Source: Mesaphorura yosii (taxonomy: Eukaryota; Arthropoda; Collembola; Poduromorpha; Tullbergiidae). Taken from it: DNA of 64,000 bases. Below the pieces are notes generated by a model. The model saw only the letters and a list, made by a program, of their open reading frames with translations. It was not told where the DNA came from and did no database searches. The position numbers and the translations under genes were made by a program. The stretch is from assembly GCA_009869945.1 (NCBI GenBank), contig WIXG01000111.1, forward strand, positions 62,001 to 126,000, written 5' to 3'. Of the stretch, positions 13,443 through 26,129 are shown in pieces (within the stretch, counting starts at the first letter, position 1; every line of letters starts with the position of its first letter).

Positions 13443-14805
13443 ATGAAAGTTCCACCCAATTCCATGCATAACATGAGTTCCAGTTCGACAGCCGGAGCGG
13501 GCGGCGGAGGGGCAGTCTCTAACGCAATCAATAATGGTGCCAGCACAAGTGGCACCAGCAGCGCAGCCAAACGCAAAGAAATTTACAAGTACGAAGCGCC
13601 GTGGCCACTGTACGCCATGAATTGGTCGGTGCGACCGGACAAACGATTCCGCCTGGCGCTTGGATCGTTTGTTGAAGAGTACAACAACAAAGTTCAGATT
13701 GTAGCACTTGACGAGGAGTCGTCGGAGTTCGTACCAAAAGCGACGCTGGACCATCCCTACCCTGCAACTAAAATCATTTGGATTCCAGACAGCAAATCCA
13801 TCTACCCTGACCTGTTGGCTACTAGTGGAGACTATCTTCGGGTGTGGAGAGCCAATGAGAACGAAATTAAGCTGGAGTGTTTGCTAAACAACAACAAGAA
13901 CAGCGACTTCTGTGCACCTCTCACCAGTTTTGACTGGAATGAAATTGATCCAGGTACAATATCACGATACGATATTTGCGTAATACTTAATACCAAGCGT
14001 CTAATAAATTAACTTGGTTTGTTAATCACAGGTTTGATCGGAACCAGTTCCATTGACACCACCTGCACAATTTGGGGTTTAGAAACAAGACAAGCTATCG
14101 GAAGAGTCTCAAGTGTTAGTGGACATGTCAAAACGCAGCTGATTGCTCACGACAAGGTGAACTACAGTTTTAACAACTGCCTGTAATGGTTAATGGACCA
14201 TTTTTAATCTGACCTTTGACCTTTTGTGTACGCTGTAGGAAGTGTACGACATTGCATTTTCTCGCGCTGGCGGTGGCCGCGATATGTTCGCTTCAGTCGG
14301 AGCTGATGGATCGGTTCGAATGTTTGATTTGAGGCATTTGGAGCACTCAACCATAATCTATGAAGATTCTGGGCACAGTCCACTTCTCAGACTTGCATGG
14401 AATAAGCAGGATCCGAATTTCTTAGCTACCATCGCGATGGATGCCTTAGAGGTCGTCATTTTGGATGTACGAGTGCCCTGCACACCAGTGGCCAGACTGA
14501 ATAACCACAGAGCTTGTGTCAATGGTTTGGCATGGGCACCGCACAGCGCTTGTCACATTTGCACAGCCGGAGATGATCACCAAGCCCTAATTTGGGATAT
14601 TGCTGGTAAGACTCCCTTGTTTTCTACCTTTGTCAACTCTTCATTAAATTCGTTTCTTTTTTCAGGAATGCCTCGTGCCATTGAAGACCCAATTTTGGCG
14701 TACACCGCTGCTGAAGGAGAAATCAACCAAATTCAATGGGGCGCCACACAACCAGATTGGATCGGTATTTGCTATAACAAGAGTTTGGAAATTCTGCGCG
14801 TGTAA
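13443..14805 (+). CDS. DCAF7: DCAF7/WDR68 WD40-repeat scaffold protein
   Basis: Four exons (13443-13953, 14032-14156, 14239-14605, 14666-14805) close in phase to 380 residues. From about residue 44 the protein follows the very conserved DCAF7/WDR68 (plant AN11/TTG1-like, Drosophila wap) sequence nearly residue for residue: [20 protein letters not shown], then the repeats with [45 protein letters not shown] and the final [10 protein letters not shown]. The family forms a WD40 propeller that scaffolds DYRK/HIPK kinases and serves as a CUL4-DDB1 substrate receptor. It is found in cytoplasm and nucleus. The core ends at the normal C terminus. The oddity is an N-terminal extension of about 40 residues rich in Ser, Gly, Ala and Asn; vertebrate DCAF7 begins only a few residues before the core. 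Translation could start at the first Met or at the nearby Met8 or Met11. Confidence 0.96.
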
Positions 14806-14976
14806 AGTGGAAAGTGGCTGAAGCTGAATCCGCTGAAAATGCATTTAAACGGTTCCTGATACCAAACTCGATTCAAGGGGAATAATAATCGAAGAAGCTG
14901 AAGCTGAACAACGTTGTAATGAGTGTTGTGTGACCTAAACCTTAAGTATTTTTCTGGGTACATGCTTTCCCATACC

Positions 14977-14982
14977 TTTATT
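14977..14982 (-). terminator. candidate poly(A) signal of the 280-residue membrane protein
   Basis: AATAAA on the minus strand about 130 nt past the stop at 15112. Confidence 0.4.
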
Positions 14983-15111
14983 GTATTTTATACTTATACC
15001 AAAGTACTTGTCTCCTGTAGATGTCGACCATGTTGGATAGATTGCAAAATTCTTATGCGTGCCAGTACTGTAAATGTCGGGGATGGCTTTAGATTCGTCA
15101 CGCCAGACACG

Positions 15112-16148
15112 TTAATTTCCGTTCGGGTTTTGATCCCCGTTCGCAAACTGAGCATTAGCGTTAGCAGCATTATTATTTACAGCGTCTGCGTCAGCTAGAA
15201 TTATATGTAGTCGTTGCATATCTGAAACAGATGTAAAATTGTCGCTGTTAGACTGTATAAGCAAAAGCGTGGAACAGGCTAGTTAGGAATTTAAAGCCAG
15301 GACAATTCTTTCTAAGTCAATTTTCAATAAAGCATCTCAAGTTGGAAAATCCCTGCGTATTTTGACTTACTTTCGAGCCACCGATCCAGCTGCATACGGA
15401 AATCGCGCACGGCATTAAGTTGTCCATATAATGTGTTGATGTATATGAAATGCGAGACCGAGCCAAACAGGAGCGCGATGACCAGCACAAAATTGGCTGC
15501 GGCCGAGTCCTTGGATGGGGTTCCGATTGTTGGCTGATCCCTGAAGAAAATGATGTCCATCCAATGAGACACCCTGCTCCCGATCGCTGGTGCTAAATTC
15601 TCGCCCAAATAATCTGATTTCATTGGGCCGTTACTGGATATTTGGTCAACGACTTGTACCAGCTCCATAATGTAGTACATGAGAATCCCAACATTGTAAA
15701 TGGCTCGGACCTGGAATTCGTCAGTCAGACAAACAAGTTGCACTTGCCTTGCATAGGAAGAGTCGAATTTGCCACATACGTCCAGAATGCACAAAGAGAC
15801 GTCGTCAAGATCAAATGCTCGTTCCCAGAAACTCCACTCCAAGTTCATCGCCACAAACAGGGATGAAAATATGAAAACTAGCTCCACAACTACGAACAGC
15901 TCGTCCGATGGGCCCACCGATAAATAATGTGCTATTCGGGAGCCAGCCAGTGCAGCGGCCATGGGAAGAAAGGATGTGTAGACGAACATGTCCAGAAACT
16001 AGGATGGAAGATGAGAAAATTGAGCATCGAAAAGAATAGGAACCTGGACATTAAAATCTGGCTGTGTAAGCACCAGCACAGGGCCCGCTTCGGCGAGCAC
16101 TCCAACTAGAGGCTCCAGATAACTGACGGCCGTCTGAGTGAAGTCCAT
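15112..16148 (-). CDS. multi-pass membrane protein, unknown function
   Basis: Three exons (16044-16148, 15371-15998, 15112-15221) close in phase to 280 residues. The last join uses a perfect GTAAGT donor and a strong ctgtttcag acceptor. Reading straight through the donor would also stay open to a stop at 15324, so a retained-intron form is possible. The first donor (CAG|GTTCC) is weaker. Hydrophobic segments lie near residues 40-60, 69-87, 135-153 and 203-224. The region between the second and third holds three cysteines and several acidic residues. The spliced C terminus is a hydrophilic Asn/Ala-rich tail ending NPNGN. No conserved family was recognised; chemoreceptor-like and four-pass proteins were considered without a convincing motif. 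It lies tail to tail with DCAF7 and about 500 bp downstream of the chitinase stop. Confidence 0.68.
15326..15331 (+). terminator. candidate poly(A) signal of DCAF7
   Basis: AATAAA on the plus strand, about 520 nt past the DCAF7 stop. If used, the DCAF7 3' UTR runs across the last exon of the convergent membrane-protein gene. Confidence 0.35.
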
Positions 16149-16646
16149 TGTCGAGGCGTGAGGCTACAGAATTTCTATGATTTCTATTGGTTTATGGCAG
16201 GACTTTGTTTTTCTGTGAGCCAACTAAATCAAAAGACCTCGCGTACTACTACGTTGTTGCACATTTTCGAACATGAGCGCAGCGAATGCTATAATGCAAT
16301 TAAGACAATGCTGAGAAGATATGAGTCATGGTAATAACAGTTCGCAGCTATTTGACTGAACGTAACGCAGCGCAGCTGCAGGTTCGAATCAGCCGAACCC
16401 CAAATGTCAGACACGCAGGTTGTCTCAATGCCTAAAATATCTTCAACAGCGTCTTTAATAAGTTTTAGCCAACTTTTAACAGTCATCTCCATAACATTGT
16501 AACATTCCACATAAAACTGTACAATCCTTAAATATTAATAACACAGTGGGAGTAATTTGTAGCTCTAGCCCAACAAACTACCGTTAACCAGTAACAATAA
16601 CAAATATAAATTATGACGTACAATAAAAAGACTAAATTAAGACAAA
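16149..16646. other. spacer between chitinase and membrane-protein gene
   Basis: About 500 bp that should hold the chitinase 3' UTR and the promoter of the downstream gene, both on the minus strand. A 73-codon minus-strand frame at 16289-16510 has no recognisable feature. A ggttcgaatc word at about 16380 resembles a tRNA B box, but the flanks do not pair into a T arm. Confidence 0.5.
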
Positions 16647-19600
16647 TTAAAACCGACAGCCCGGATCAGGTTCAGGGTATCTTCTCAGCACCCTGTTGAT
16701 AGTCTTCAGCAATGGATGTGCTTCGCAACCGCAGCTTCCCCTGAAGTCATCCAGGTCTAGCGCCCAAATCATACCGCCGCCAAGCCCCATTCTCTTAATG
16801 TATTCGGACTTACGGCGTATTTGATCAATATCGTCAAACGACACCCATTGATTGCCTTTATAAGCGTATGGACCAATGCGATGCTGGTCGTCTTGGACGA
16901 CGGTCCAACCCCTCTTTTGTACATAGTTACAAATCTGAGATCAAACGAAACTAGTATTTTAGACCAACGCCAGACATGTATTTGGACGTCTGGACATCCA
17001 ATTGAAGTTCCTTACCTCGTAATAAGACAAGAACCCCTTCTGCCTCGTGAACTCTCCAGCTTGACTTCCTCCGCTTGATTTCGAGTTGAGTCCAGTGTTC
17101 GATGCATTGACAAGTGTGAATGATTGTCCGTACATTGGCATGCCCATCACAATCTTCCTCCTGTCAGCACCATTTTCAATCCAATAGTTTATGCTAAAGT
17201 TAGTATTGAAGTATTTGTTCTCAATTTCTGGGTGGTCGTATAATGGAGCGTTATGTCCAGTCTTTCCATCCCATTGACCAAAGAAATCGTAGGTCATCAC
17301 TGTAAAACGCGTATTTTGTCAGTATCAATGTGCAACTTACAAATATTTTAGAGAACATACCAGCAATCCAATCCAAATACCGATTCACGGCAGGTACATC
17401 ATATCCTGGAAGATGGAAAAGCATTGAATAAATTAGAATAGTTGTTGACTTTGCTGGCAAGATAGTCCGCAAAACAAATGGTGTACCGAGATCGATGACT
17501 TTATTGTTGGGTGAAACAGCAGAACTCAAAAGCAATCCTCGAGGCTCGAATGCCTGTTTGAGTTCTCTCAGCAGTGCAATGAAACCTTGCTTATCTGTTT
17601 CTGGTCCTTTCTCGCAGTCAACTTGCCAGCACTTCGGATACTCCCAGTCCAGGTCAAGCCCATCAAAGTCATATTGCTCAATAAATTCTACAGCGTGCTC
17701 AACAAAGCGCCGCCTGGCTTCAGGATCATGTACGAGACGAGAATATTTGTCGCCAAGCTGAAATTGAGAATGAGGATGAGGATCAAAGGGCAAGAAAAGC
17801 CTCTCACTTATGTACAAGCAATTACTGAATCGTTCCAGCCACCGAGCGCAAGCACGACCTTGACTCCTTTATACCGTAATTGAGTAACTTGTTTATAGAA
17901 TTGATTGTCAATATCAGCCCAACTGGAAGATCGAAAGAATTAGGAATTAAGGTACATCGAAATGAGACCAAAGAATGTGAAGTAGAGGCATTCTTACCCG
18001 TCGTGAGGGCGAATCAGCAGTGTTGACGGGTTCAGAACAGCGAATCCATACGCGATGTGAGTACAGAGGTTAAAGTTGATGTCTTCCGGTTTGTACTTGC
18101 CAGCACCAGGTCTGAAACATCGAGGCCGCATTTAAGTAATCGCTTTTAACTAACTGTGCTGAGTGCTGTGATGTAGTCATTTGTTGCTTTACCTATACCA
18201 GGCCCAATTCGTAAAGTAACAAACGACTTTGTAGCCAGTATCCGGAACATTTATCGGTTCGTGCTTGTTGGGGGGAATTGGTTTAGGAGTCGGACACCAG
18301 TTCAGTTTACACCATTCCGGGTCTTTCGTGGGAATCGGGGTCGTAGTCCGCCTCGACGTAGGTCTGAAAGATGTTGTTTGGACTGAAACGTCAGGGAAGT
18401 CGGGTGGGCTGTAAGTTGTGGTTGGTCTGGTTGTTTGGTCTTGTGGAAATTGTTCCGGAGAAGACGTGGTCGTCCTGCGTGTGGTGGTGGCCATTGTCGT
18501 TGTTGGTCTAGGTGAAGTTGGCGGCGAACCTGGTTTGCATCCGGTTGCTCCAGGCCAGTCACAACGGTCCTAAACGAAGTCAATCAAAACACTCAGCAAT
18601 TGGTTGAATACATTTACGCTCATTTGCCTTACGTTATTCCAAACAGTTCCAGGTGGACATTGTTGCGAAGTGTACTTCCCAAACAAGCACTGATAATATT
18701 TGCTGCAGTCTTCATCGTTTGGTCTGAATGCTTCATCGCAAGGGTCCCCTTCCTGTGTTTTCAGGGACGACCCTCCACCGATTGGTTTTCCTCCAGTAAC
18801 TGGTTTAGGGCTCGGTTTATGATCAATTACAACAGGTTTCTTCACTTCCTTCTTGCTTGATGAAGGTAGTTCCATCACCGGTCCTCCTTTCCTTGAAGGT
18901 CCTAAAACTTTACGAATTGTGGTGAGCAGAGGAGATTCGCCTTGGCCGCACGTGTTCCGGAAGTCATCAAGATCAAGTGCCCACACCATTCCGCCACCAA
19001 GATCAAGTTGTCGGATGAATTCTGATTTCTTCTTTATCATTGCGACATCATCGTATGAAACCCACTGATTGCCTTTGTACGCGTACGGACCCATGGCGCC
19101 AGTCGCGTCATACACGACACTCCAGCCATTTTGTTGAATATTGCGGCAGATTTCGTAGTACGCCAAGAAACCTGAAGCTCGTGTGTATTGTCCAGCAGTA
19201 CCTCCGCCAATACTTGGAGCATTCAGCCCATTCTCATTGGCGTCGGCGAGAGTAAACGACTGTCCATACAAAGGCATGCCCATAACCAGCTTCCTTCTGT
19301 CAGCTCCTTGTTCAATCCAGTAATGAATTGAGTAGTTTGCATTGAAATAGTAAATGTCGTCCTCCTCATGGAAGTACAACGGAGCTACATGTCCAGTCTT
19401 TTTGTCCCATTGCCCATGGAAATCGTATGTCATGATGGAAATCCAGTCAAAGTATTTAGACAAAGTGGGAACGTCGTATCCTAAAAAGCCAAGTGCAATT
19501 CAAAGAATTTGTCAAACCAGTGGAAAAATCAAATGGTTCCGATTACTTACCAAGATCAATAACCTTCTTACTCGGTGACACGGCCGAACTGAGAAGCAAA

Positions 19601-22600
19601 CCACGTGGTTTAAATGCTTCGCTAAGTTCTCGAACTAAAGCTGCAAAATTCGGTTTATCAGAGTCAGGCCCCTTGTCGCATTCCACCTGCCAACACTTTG
19701 GATACTCCCAATCCAAATCCAGTCCTTGGAAGCCATATTTTTCGATGAACTCAATGACATGTCTGACAAATCGTTTTCTTGCTGCAGGGTTGTTGACGAG
19801 ACGTGAGTATTTATCGCCCTGACTGTCATTCCAGCCTCCAATCGCAAGCGTTACTTTTTTGCCCTGATGCCTCAGTTCGGCAACTTGCTCGTAGAATCGA
19901 TTGTCTATGTCCGCCCAGCTGTTGTGGGTGAAATTCAAAATTCAATTATTTCTTCGTTTGAAAGATCTCACCATGAATGCCATAAATGGCCAAGGGTTTA
20001 AGATTACCTGTCGTGAGGCTTAATTGTCAGTTGTTCGTAGTCGAGCACAGCGAATCCGTACACGATATGCGTGCAGAGGTCTTTATTGATATGCTCCGGT
20101 TTAAATTTTCCCATGTCAGGACGGTACCAAGCCCAGTTTGTGAAGTAGCAGACAATCATAAAATCCCCTGAAAGAACCCATGAAATGAACGTTGAAACTT
20201 CTATCCAGTAACGAGTACATCGATTCCATGAAGCATGAAGGTACCTGACAAAGGTGTCATCTGGGAAGGTAAAGACGGAGACGCCGGTCTGTATGTCGTC
20301 GCTTGAGTAGTGGGGGAGGTGCTTGGCATTGGAGCCATTGTCGTAGTGGTAGTGGTCGTTGGGTACGTGCTGATTTCGTTCGTAGTTGGATTCCACGTCG
20401 AGGTAGTGGTAGTCGTTGTCGTTGGAACAGTGGTTGGTCCCGTGAGGATGGGAAATGAGCCAGGGAATGGAGGTACAGTGCTGCCTGTGCCAACTGTACC
20501 CTCCGTTGTGGATGTTGGCCAGGGCGTGGTTGTGGTAGTTGTACTCGGGTATTCTGGATCAGTCGTGGCTGTGCACCCAGCATTTTGTGGCCAGTCGCAA
20601 ATTTTGAGGTTGTTATTCCAGTGGAGGCCTCCCTGACACCTAAACTTCACTCTTTCTCCATGCACGCAGACGTAATAAACTCCGCAGTCGCGTGTGGAGC
20701 CTGTGTGCTCTCCCTCCTGGCATTGCTCGATCTCAAATTTCATGTCTGTAGGCAGAACAAACACAAAACTTTATTATCCAGTCAAAAATACTGGATTTTA
20801 TCATTCTCACCTGGATCGCTACGTTTCTGACATTTAGCCTGGCTCGGCCAATCACAGAGTTTCTTGTCATTGTTCCAATGAAGCCCTGGTCCGCACATTT
20901 GAACTTTCTTTTTACCATCTGAGCAAAGGAAATATTCGTCGCACGCGTTTCCTTCGTAGTATTGCCCTGAGAAGAACAAATACGTGTTTTCGCTGACAAT
21001 TTGCACAATTACCGATTCTAGTCGTGCTTACTTACCATTGACACATTCGTCAATACTGTTACTGCTGTCCGGCTCCTGTGGTTGTGGATGAGGAACTTCC
21101 ACAATGACTGACTGAGGTGGCTCGGGAGTCGGACGCCCTCCTGGAGGAATTGGTCTTGGTGTCATATTGTCATTCATGCAACCAGCATTGGCAGGCCAGT
21201 CGCACGTAATCGCTTGTCTGTTCCAGTGTAGCCCAGCTGGACAACGCTGCAGAGTCTCCATGTCGTTAATACAGCGGTAATACAAACTGCAGTCTGTTGG
21301 GTGTGGTCGCGTGTCATAATAGCATCCCATTGCTGGTGGCCGCGTTGATGGCGGCATCGTTGGAATGGGCTGAGGCTGAGGGGTGGTTGTCATTGGTTTA
21401 GCGGTGGTTGTAGTTGTTGGTCTTTGCTGGCCAGCGCATCCAGCTGGTTTCAAAGGTACACCCAAAAGCTCGAAAGCAATTGATCGCAGTAATGGCTGAT
21501 CTCCACCACAGCAAACGTTGTTAAAATCATCAAGGTCCAAAGTGAAAACGAAAGCTCCACCGAAGTTGCTGTTTCGAATGTATCGTGCCTTCCGCTTCAC
21601 AAACTCTGGATCGTCATAGCCCACCCACTGGTTTTGTTTATAAGCATAAGGGCCCCAACTGCCGGAAATGTCGCGTCGGCTTGTCCAGCCTTGGAATTTT
21701 ACTAACAAAGCAAAAGCACCACAGTATTAACAGTTGAATTAACTAGGAAAATGAACGTCCCACATCAATTTACCTCTCTTGCAAATCTCATAGTAAGCCA
21801 GCATTCCAGGTTGTTGAGTCGATTCACCGGGATTCCCAGGTCCTAATATGAGTTTTTTTATTGCATTCTTTTCTTGGAAATTAATGCCCATGATAGAATA
21901 ATTGTAATCAGTTATGCTAACCTTCAGCAAGACTTCCAAGATTTGAGTCATACTGGTTTTCTAAGCTGTAAGATTGTCCATAGAATGGAATTCCAAGAAT
22001 CAGTTTCGAACGGTCAGCTCCTTTTGATACGTAGTACTCCATAGTGTAATTCTGTACCAATTATTGAATGATTAATCTGCAGACATGGTCCATGAACCTT
22101 CAACCCTTGCAACTATTTTGCCAACTAATTACCGAATTGTATGTTGGCTTCGAGTCTTCTGCAGGTGGTCCTTGGAATAGAGGTGACAAGTGTCCAGTTC
22201 GAGGTTCCCATGAGCCGTGGTAGTCATAAGTCATGATGTTCATGATTGATAGCAATTCAGATATTTTTGGCACATCGTATGCGACGTCAATTACTTCTTT
22301 GTATCCAGATAATGAAGCCGCTACCAAATAGCCGAGCGGGTCAAAGACTCTCTTCAACTCCTGCAAATGGAGAGGTGACAATTATGCACCTGGTTGGGTA
22401 CATGATACTTGAGTCATAGCGGTGTCATTGGCCTTGGCCTTGGACTTACGCGAAGAAGTTCGGTGAACCCGTTCTTGTCAGTCTTTGGTCCCTTCGCACA
22501 ATCTGACTGCCAACAAACTGGATAATGCCAATCAATGGAAATACCGTCCATGCTGTAATACTTAATGAATCCTGCTGCTTCTTGAGCGAATGCGCGTCGG

Positions 22601-24129
22601 TTTGCTGGCGAATTAGCCAATGAGCTGTATTTGTCATCTCCTGTAAAATTAGAAGTTCAGAACGCAAAATCTCATTGACGGAGAACAGAAGTTTTGATTT
22701 AGTTGAAATCGTATTCGTAATTGTTACCAGAATCAGTCCATCCGCCCACGGCCAACAAGATCTTGAGCTTTGGGTTCTGCTTTTTCAAGTTTGCTACCCG
22801 AACGAAGAACTCTGAAATTGACAATTAATTCGAGCAATTAATAGAAACTCCGGAAAAACCTTTCTGACAATAGGCCTTACGTTTTCCATCGTCAACGTCT
22901 GGGTCCGTAGGTTTGATGTACCCAGACTTCAGGTCGTAGGTTGCAAAGGCGTAAATGATGTGAGTACATAATTGTGGGTCAATGTTCTCAGGTAAATATT
23001 GACCTTGGCCTTCTGTTCGATAGAACGCCCAGTTTGCAAAGTAGCAAATCACCTTGTACTCATCAGCTTTCACAGTGACTGGGTCCTGCAGCAGGGAATT
23101 TGAGACTTCTTGTAGATTATGGTCCTGTGTCCAGTAATTGTTGTTCTGGGAAATTCGCTGAAAGTCGTTGAGGGAATTGTCGGAGCCTGCTGGAATTTTG
23201 TTCGTAGCCAACGGATTCTCATGGACGATCTTCATATCATGCTGCATTTGTTCAACTTTTTCTCTTTGGAAGCTCGGGCGAGAATCGTCGACAACGACGG
23301 TGTCTCGAGTATCGTCATACACGTCCTGATGAGGTTTCTGGTTTTGTTGGTGCTCGGCCACAGGCACGGGCATGGGCACATGCACGGGTTGGTGTTGGCC
23401 ATGATTATGAATGTGATTGTGTTCCAAATGCTGATGTTGATTATGCTGCTGCTGTTTGTGGTGGGTTTGATCGTGGTGCACGGCCGGGTTAACGGGAACA
23501 GAATTGTCTTGACCGTCAGACTCCAGAATTATGTCAATTACTTCGGTATCTTCATCTCCGGGTTTGTACTCTATCTTTGGCGAACTTTTATCGTGACCCA
23601 GCAGTCCGAAGTGATGCTGCTGACCCGGAATGAGAGACGGGAATTGCTGCTGCTGCTGATGTGGAATTTGGACTAGATTCCCACCACCAAACGATGGAAA
23701 CTGGTGAGATGGTTGCTGTTGCTGCTGCTGGTATTGTGGGAATTGGAAGAAATGCTGTTGTTGAAAAAATGGCACTTGATACAATGGCGACTGGAGTCCA
23801 AACTGAGACTGGGAGCCACCGCCAAGCACGCTGTTCTGATGGCCAAGATTACGCTGCTGTAGCTGCGGTTGAGCACTTGACCAGAGCGTCGTGTAGTACG
23901 GCTGCTGAGATTGACTAAAGTAATTATACTTATTTGATGATACCGCAGAAGCTCCTAAGAACGATGGCGATACGGCCATAGCTGCTGCTGGGCCGTGTAG
24001 ATTTGGAAATAGTAACTGGGAGTAAAGCAACTGCTTCGGGCTCCTTGGATCAGGGGAAGCAGTGGGGAGGACGATAGTCGGGATGAGGGCGAGGAGGCAG
24101 ACGAGGATTGTGCTTGAAACGTCCTGCAT
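16647..24129 (-). CDS. group II (Cht10-like) multi-domain chitinase
   Basis: Nineteen exons close in phase to 2041 residues: 22881-24129, 22728-22811, 22450-22640, 22133-22360, 21922-22051, 21774-21842, 21036-21701, 20811-20966, 20245-20745, 20008-20167, 19551-19918, 18633-19480, 18193-18569, 17998-18111, 17826-17922, 17487-17757, 17361-17405, 17016-17299, 16647-16934. Order: signal peptide (1-24); Gln/His-rich arm (about 25-350); GH18-1 (about 357-730); CBM14 at 777-825, 871-918 and 933-982; Thr/Pro linker; GH18-2 (about 1094-1460); CBM14 at 1515-1561; Thr/Pro linker; GH18-3 (about 1664-2030). GH18-2 and GH18-3 keep the catalytic motif as GLDLDWEYP (E1216, E1785). GH18-1 reads [10 protein letters not shown] with His at 483 in place of the acid, so it should be inactive. 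The family is secreted and hydrolyses cuticle chitin at moulting. Insect members usually carry four or five GH18 domains; this one has three and no CBM after the last. A tttcag acceptor abuts the ATG, so a 5' UTR exon lies upstream. Confidence 0.95.
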
Positions 24130-26129
24130 CTGAAATTAAACAAAGCCAAATCTCATCGAGATATCACATTTACAAGATGACCTCCCTCGACGATGACACC
24201 AGGAAATATTTGTGTTTGTCATTCTGCTCTGCGTCTGCCTTCTGCCTCCGCACTTTCTGTCATGCCATGCAATGCAGAAACACGACGAGACAATGCCGAT
24301 CTTAAGCCGCGATACGACATCTCATTGTTGCGAGTTTATTACGATTACATAATATTATGCATAAACAATCATCGAACGGACATCAACCTCACTCCTCTAA
24401 TTATTTGCAACAATGTTAAGCAAGCATTGCCGAGATGGAGATCAGTCTTTGAGATTGAGATGACAAAGTCGCATCTCGCATTCACTTTTTTCGCATCTTT
24501 ATGCAGATCTACTTGAAGGAAGACGACTCTTCCCTTATCTCATCATGCAAATCTTTGCTTCCTCGTACAATAACTTCTGCGTGGGCTCTCATCTTCATTG
24601 CCAATGTCATTTTATATGCACGCATGCCAATATCAATGAAGAAATGCTGCAAGGGCAATAAAAGTGTGTGGCAAGTGGTCGTAATAATTGGCACTGTGGC
24701 TTCTCTGCGGTTAGCCACTTCAATATTGGCATTTTGCACCATTGGAGCTGATCGTAGCCGGGGGACAGAGAAAGAGACGGTAATTGATTATTAGTTAATG
24801 CCCATCGAGAAGAAGACAAATGATGAAGAGTTTTCAGTGCGTCCGATTCGTAGCCATTCCAGCCCTGTCTCGATCTTCAATCAAGTAATTAATTACTTTT
24901 GCAATTAAGCTCGATCTGCAAGCCAAAGCTGCTCCAGAAGCTCGAAATAAGAAAAATGATTAACCGCAAGCTGCATTTTTGGCGAATTACAATTTGGCAA
25001 TGAGTCATCACTCATTCAGGTGTGGCGTGGCGTGTGTCTCGACGTTAGTAAAATTCAGGTGTTGCAGACGCTGCGAGTCGAATCGGAGAGATGATGAATC
25101 AGATAACAAGATTAATAAAATACTCAATACAATGTACTCAATGTTCAATACATTGCAAAAAATCGGTAGACAGCAGAAATGAAGCGGGGCGTACTCCGTC
25201 AATTATGTAAAATTAGCAGTTATGGTTATTGCTATTGTACCACCATTATTACCATTGTGTTTGATCTGCTGAAAGGGCAGCAGGCAGGGGCAATGATTTG
25301 AATGCAAATTGGGAACCAATGAACTCGTAAACCATTTTATGCTTGTCTAATCAATTTCCAGTCTGATGCAGATGCTCGTAATTTGCAAATGCAAATCATA
25401 ACCTGAGCTGCAAGATTTTGAGTGGTCTTTCAATTTTGCAAGTCCGATTACAGTTCATTCGTACACTCGTCTTTTTGTCACAACTGTGGGACATTTAACG
25501 TCTGGAATCCGAATTGATTGATTTGTTGTGACTTTTGTGACTTTTGTGTCGCAACAGCATGAATTCATGCAGAATTAATTGGATTACAAATGACAAATGC
25601 GGCTTGCATGACATTGATAAATATATCTTGTGTTTCTTGTGCCTGCGCTGCGCCTGCAAGTCTGGAATTTCATTTTTAATTGGCCGTGCCATGACTAATC
25701 GCGAATCACGAATCGCTTGACCAAAATTTGAATCCCTTCCCTGGTACCACTGAAAAACAGAACGCCGCGATCACTGAAGTTAATCCGATTATGCCATCTC
25801 TTATCTAATAAAACGTCATAAATTAATCTCTTCTGCCATACGAGTAATCAATCATGTACCGGAGGCCGGTAACCGAGACTTAATCCTACTAAGACTACAA
25901 GACGTGAATTTCATTCAAGCAAGCGTACATCTCTTGAGATGGTTTTACTGCCGAGGGTTCTGATCTTTGCACTTTTAACCTTCGAAGTGTCCGAGATCAA
26001 ACCCGAGGATGAGAAAGATGAATAGCTCGGCCACTGCAGTGCCCTGTCACTGTCACTTTTGAGATCTGTTTACTTTCTTATGTTCTAAAGCATGAATTGA
26101 TTTATACATGTGTATGCAATACGGAAGAA

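Noticed and set aside
16378-16392. tRNA B-box-like ggttcgaatc
   Set aside because: Flanking bases do not form a T-arm stem and no A box or acceptor stem was found.
16289-16510. 73-codon minus-strand frame
   Set aside because: Lies where the chitinase 3' UTR is expected and has no splice or motif support.
20257-20583. frames opposite or offset to the chitinase Thr/Pro linker
   Set aside because: Shadows of a low-complexity coding region.
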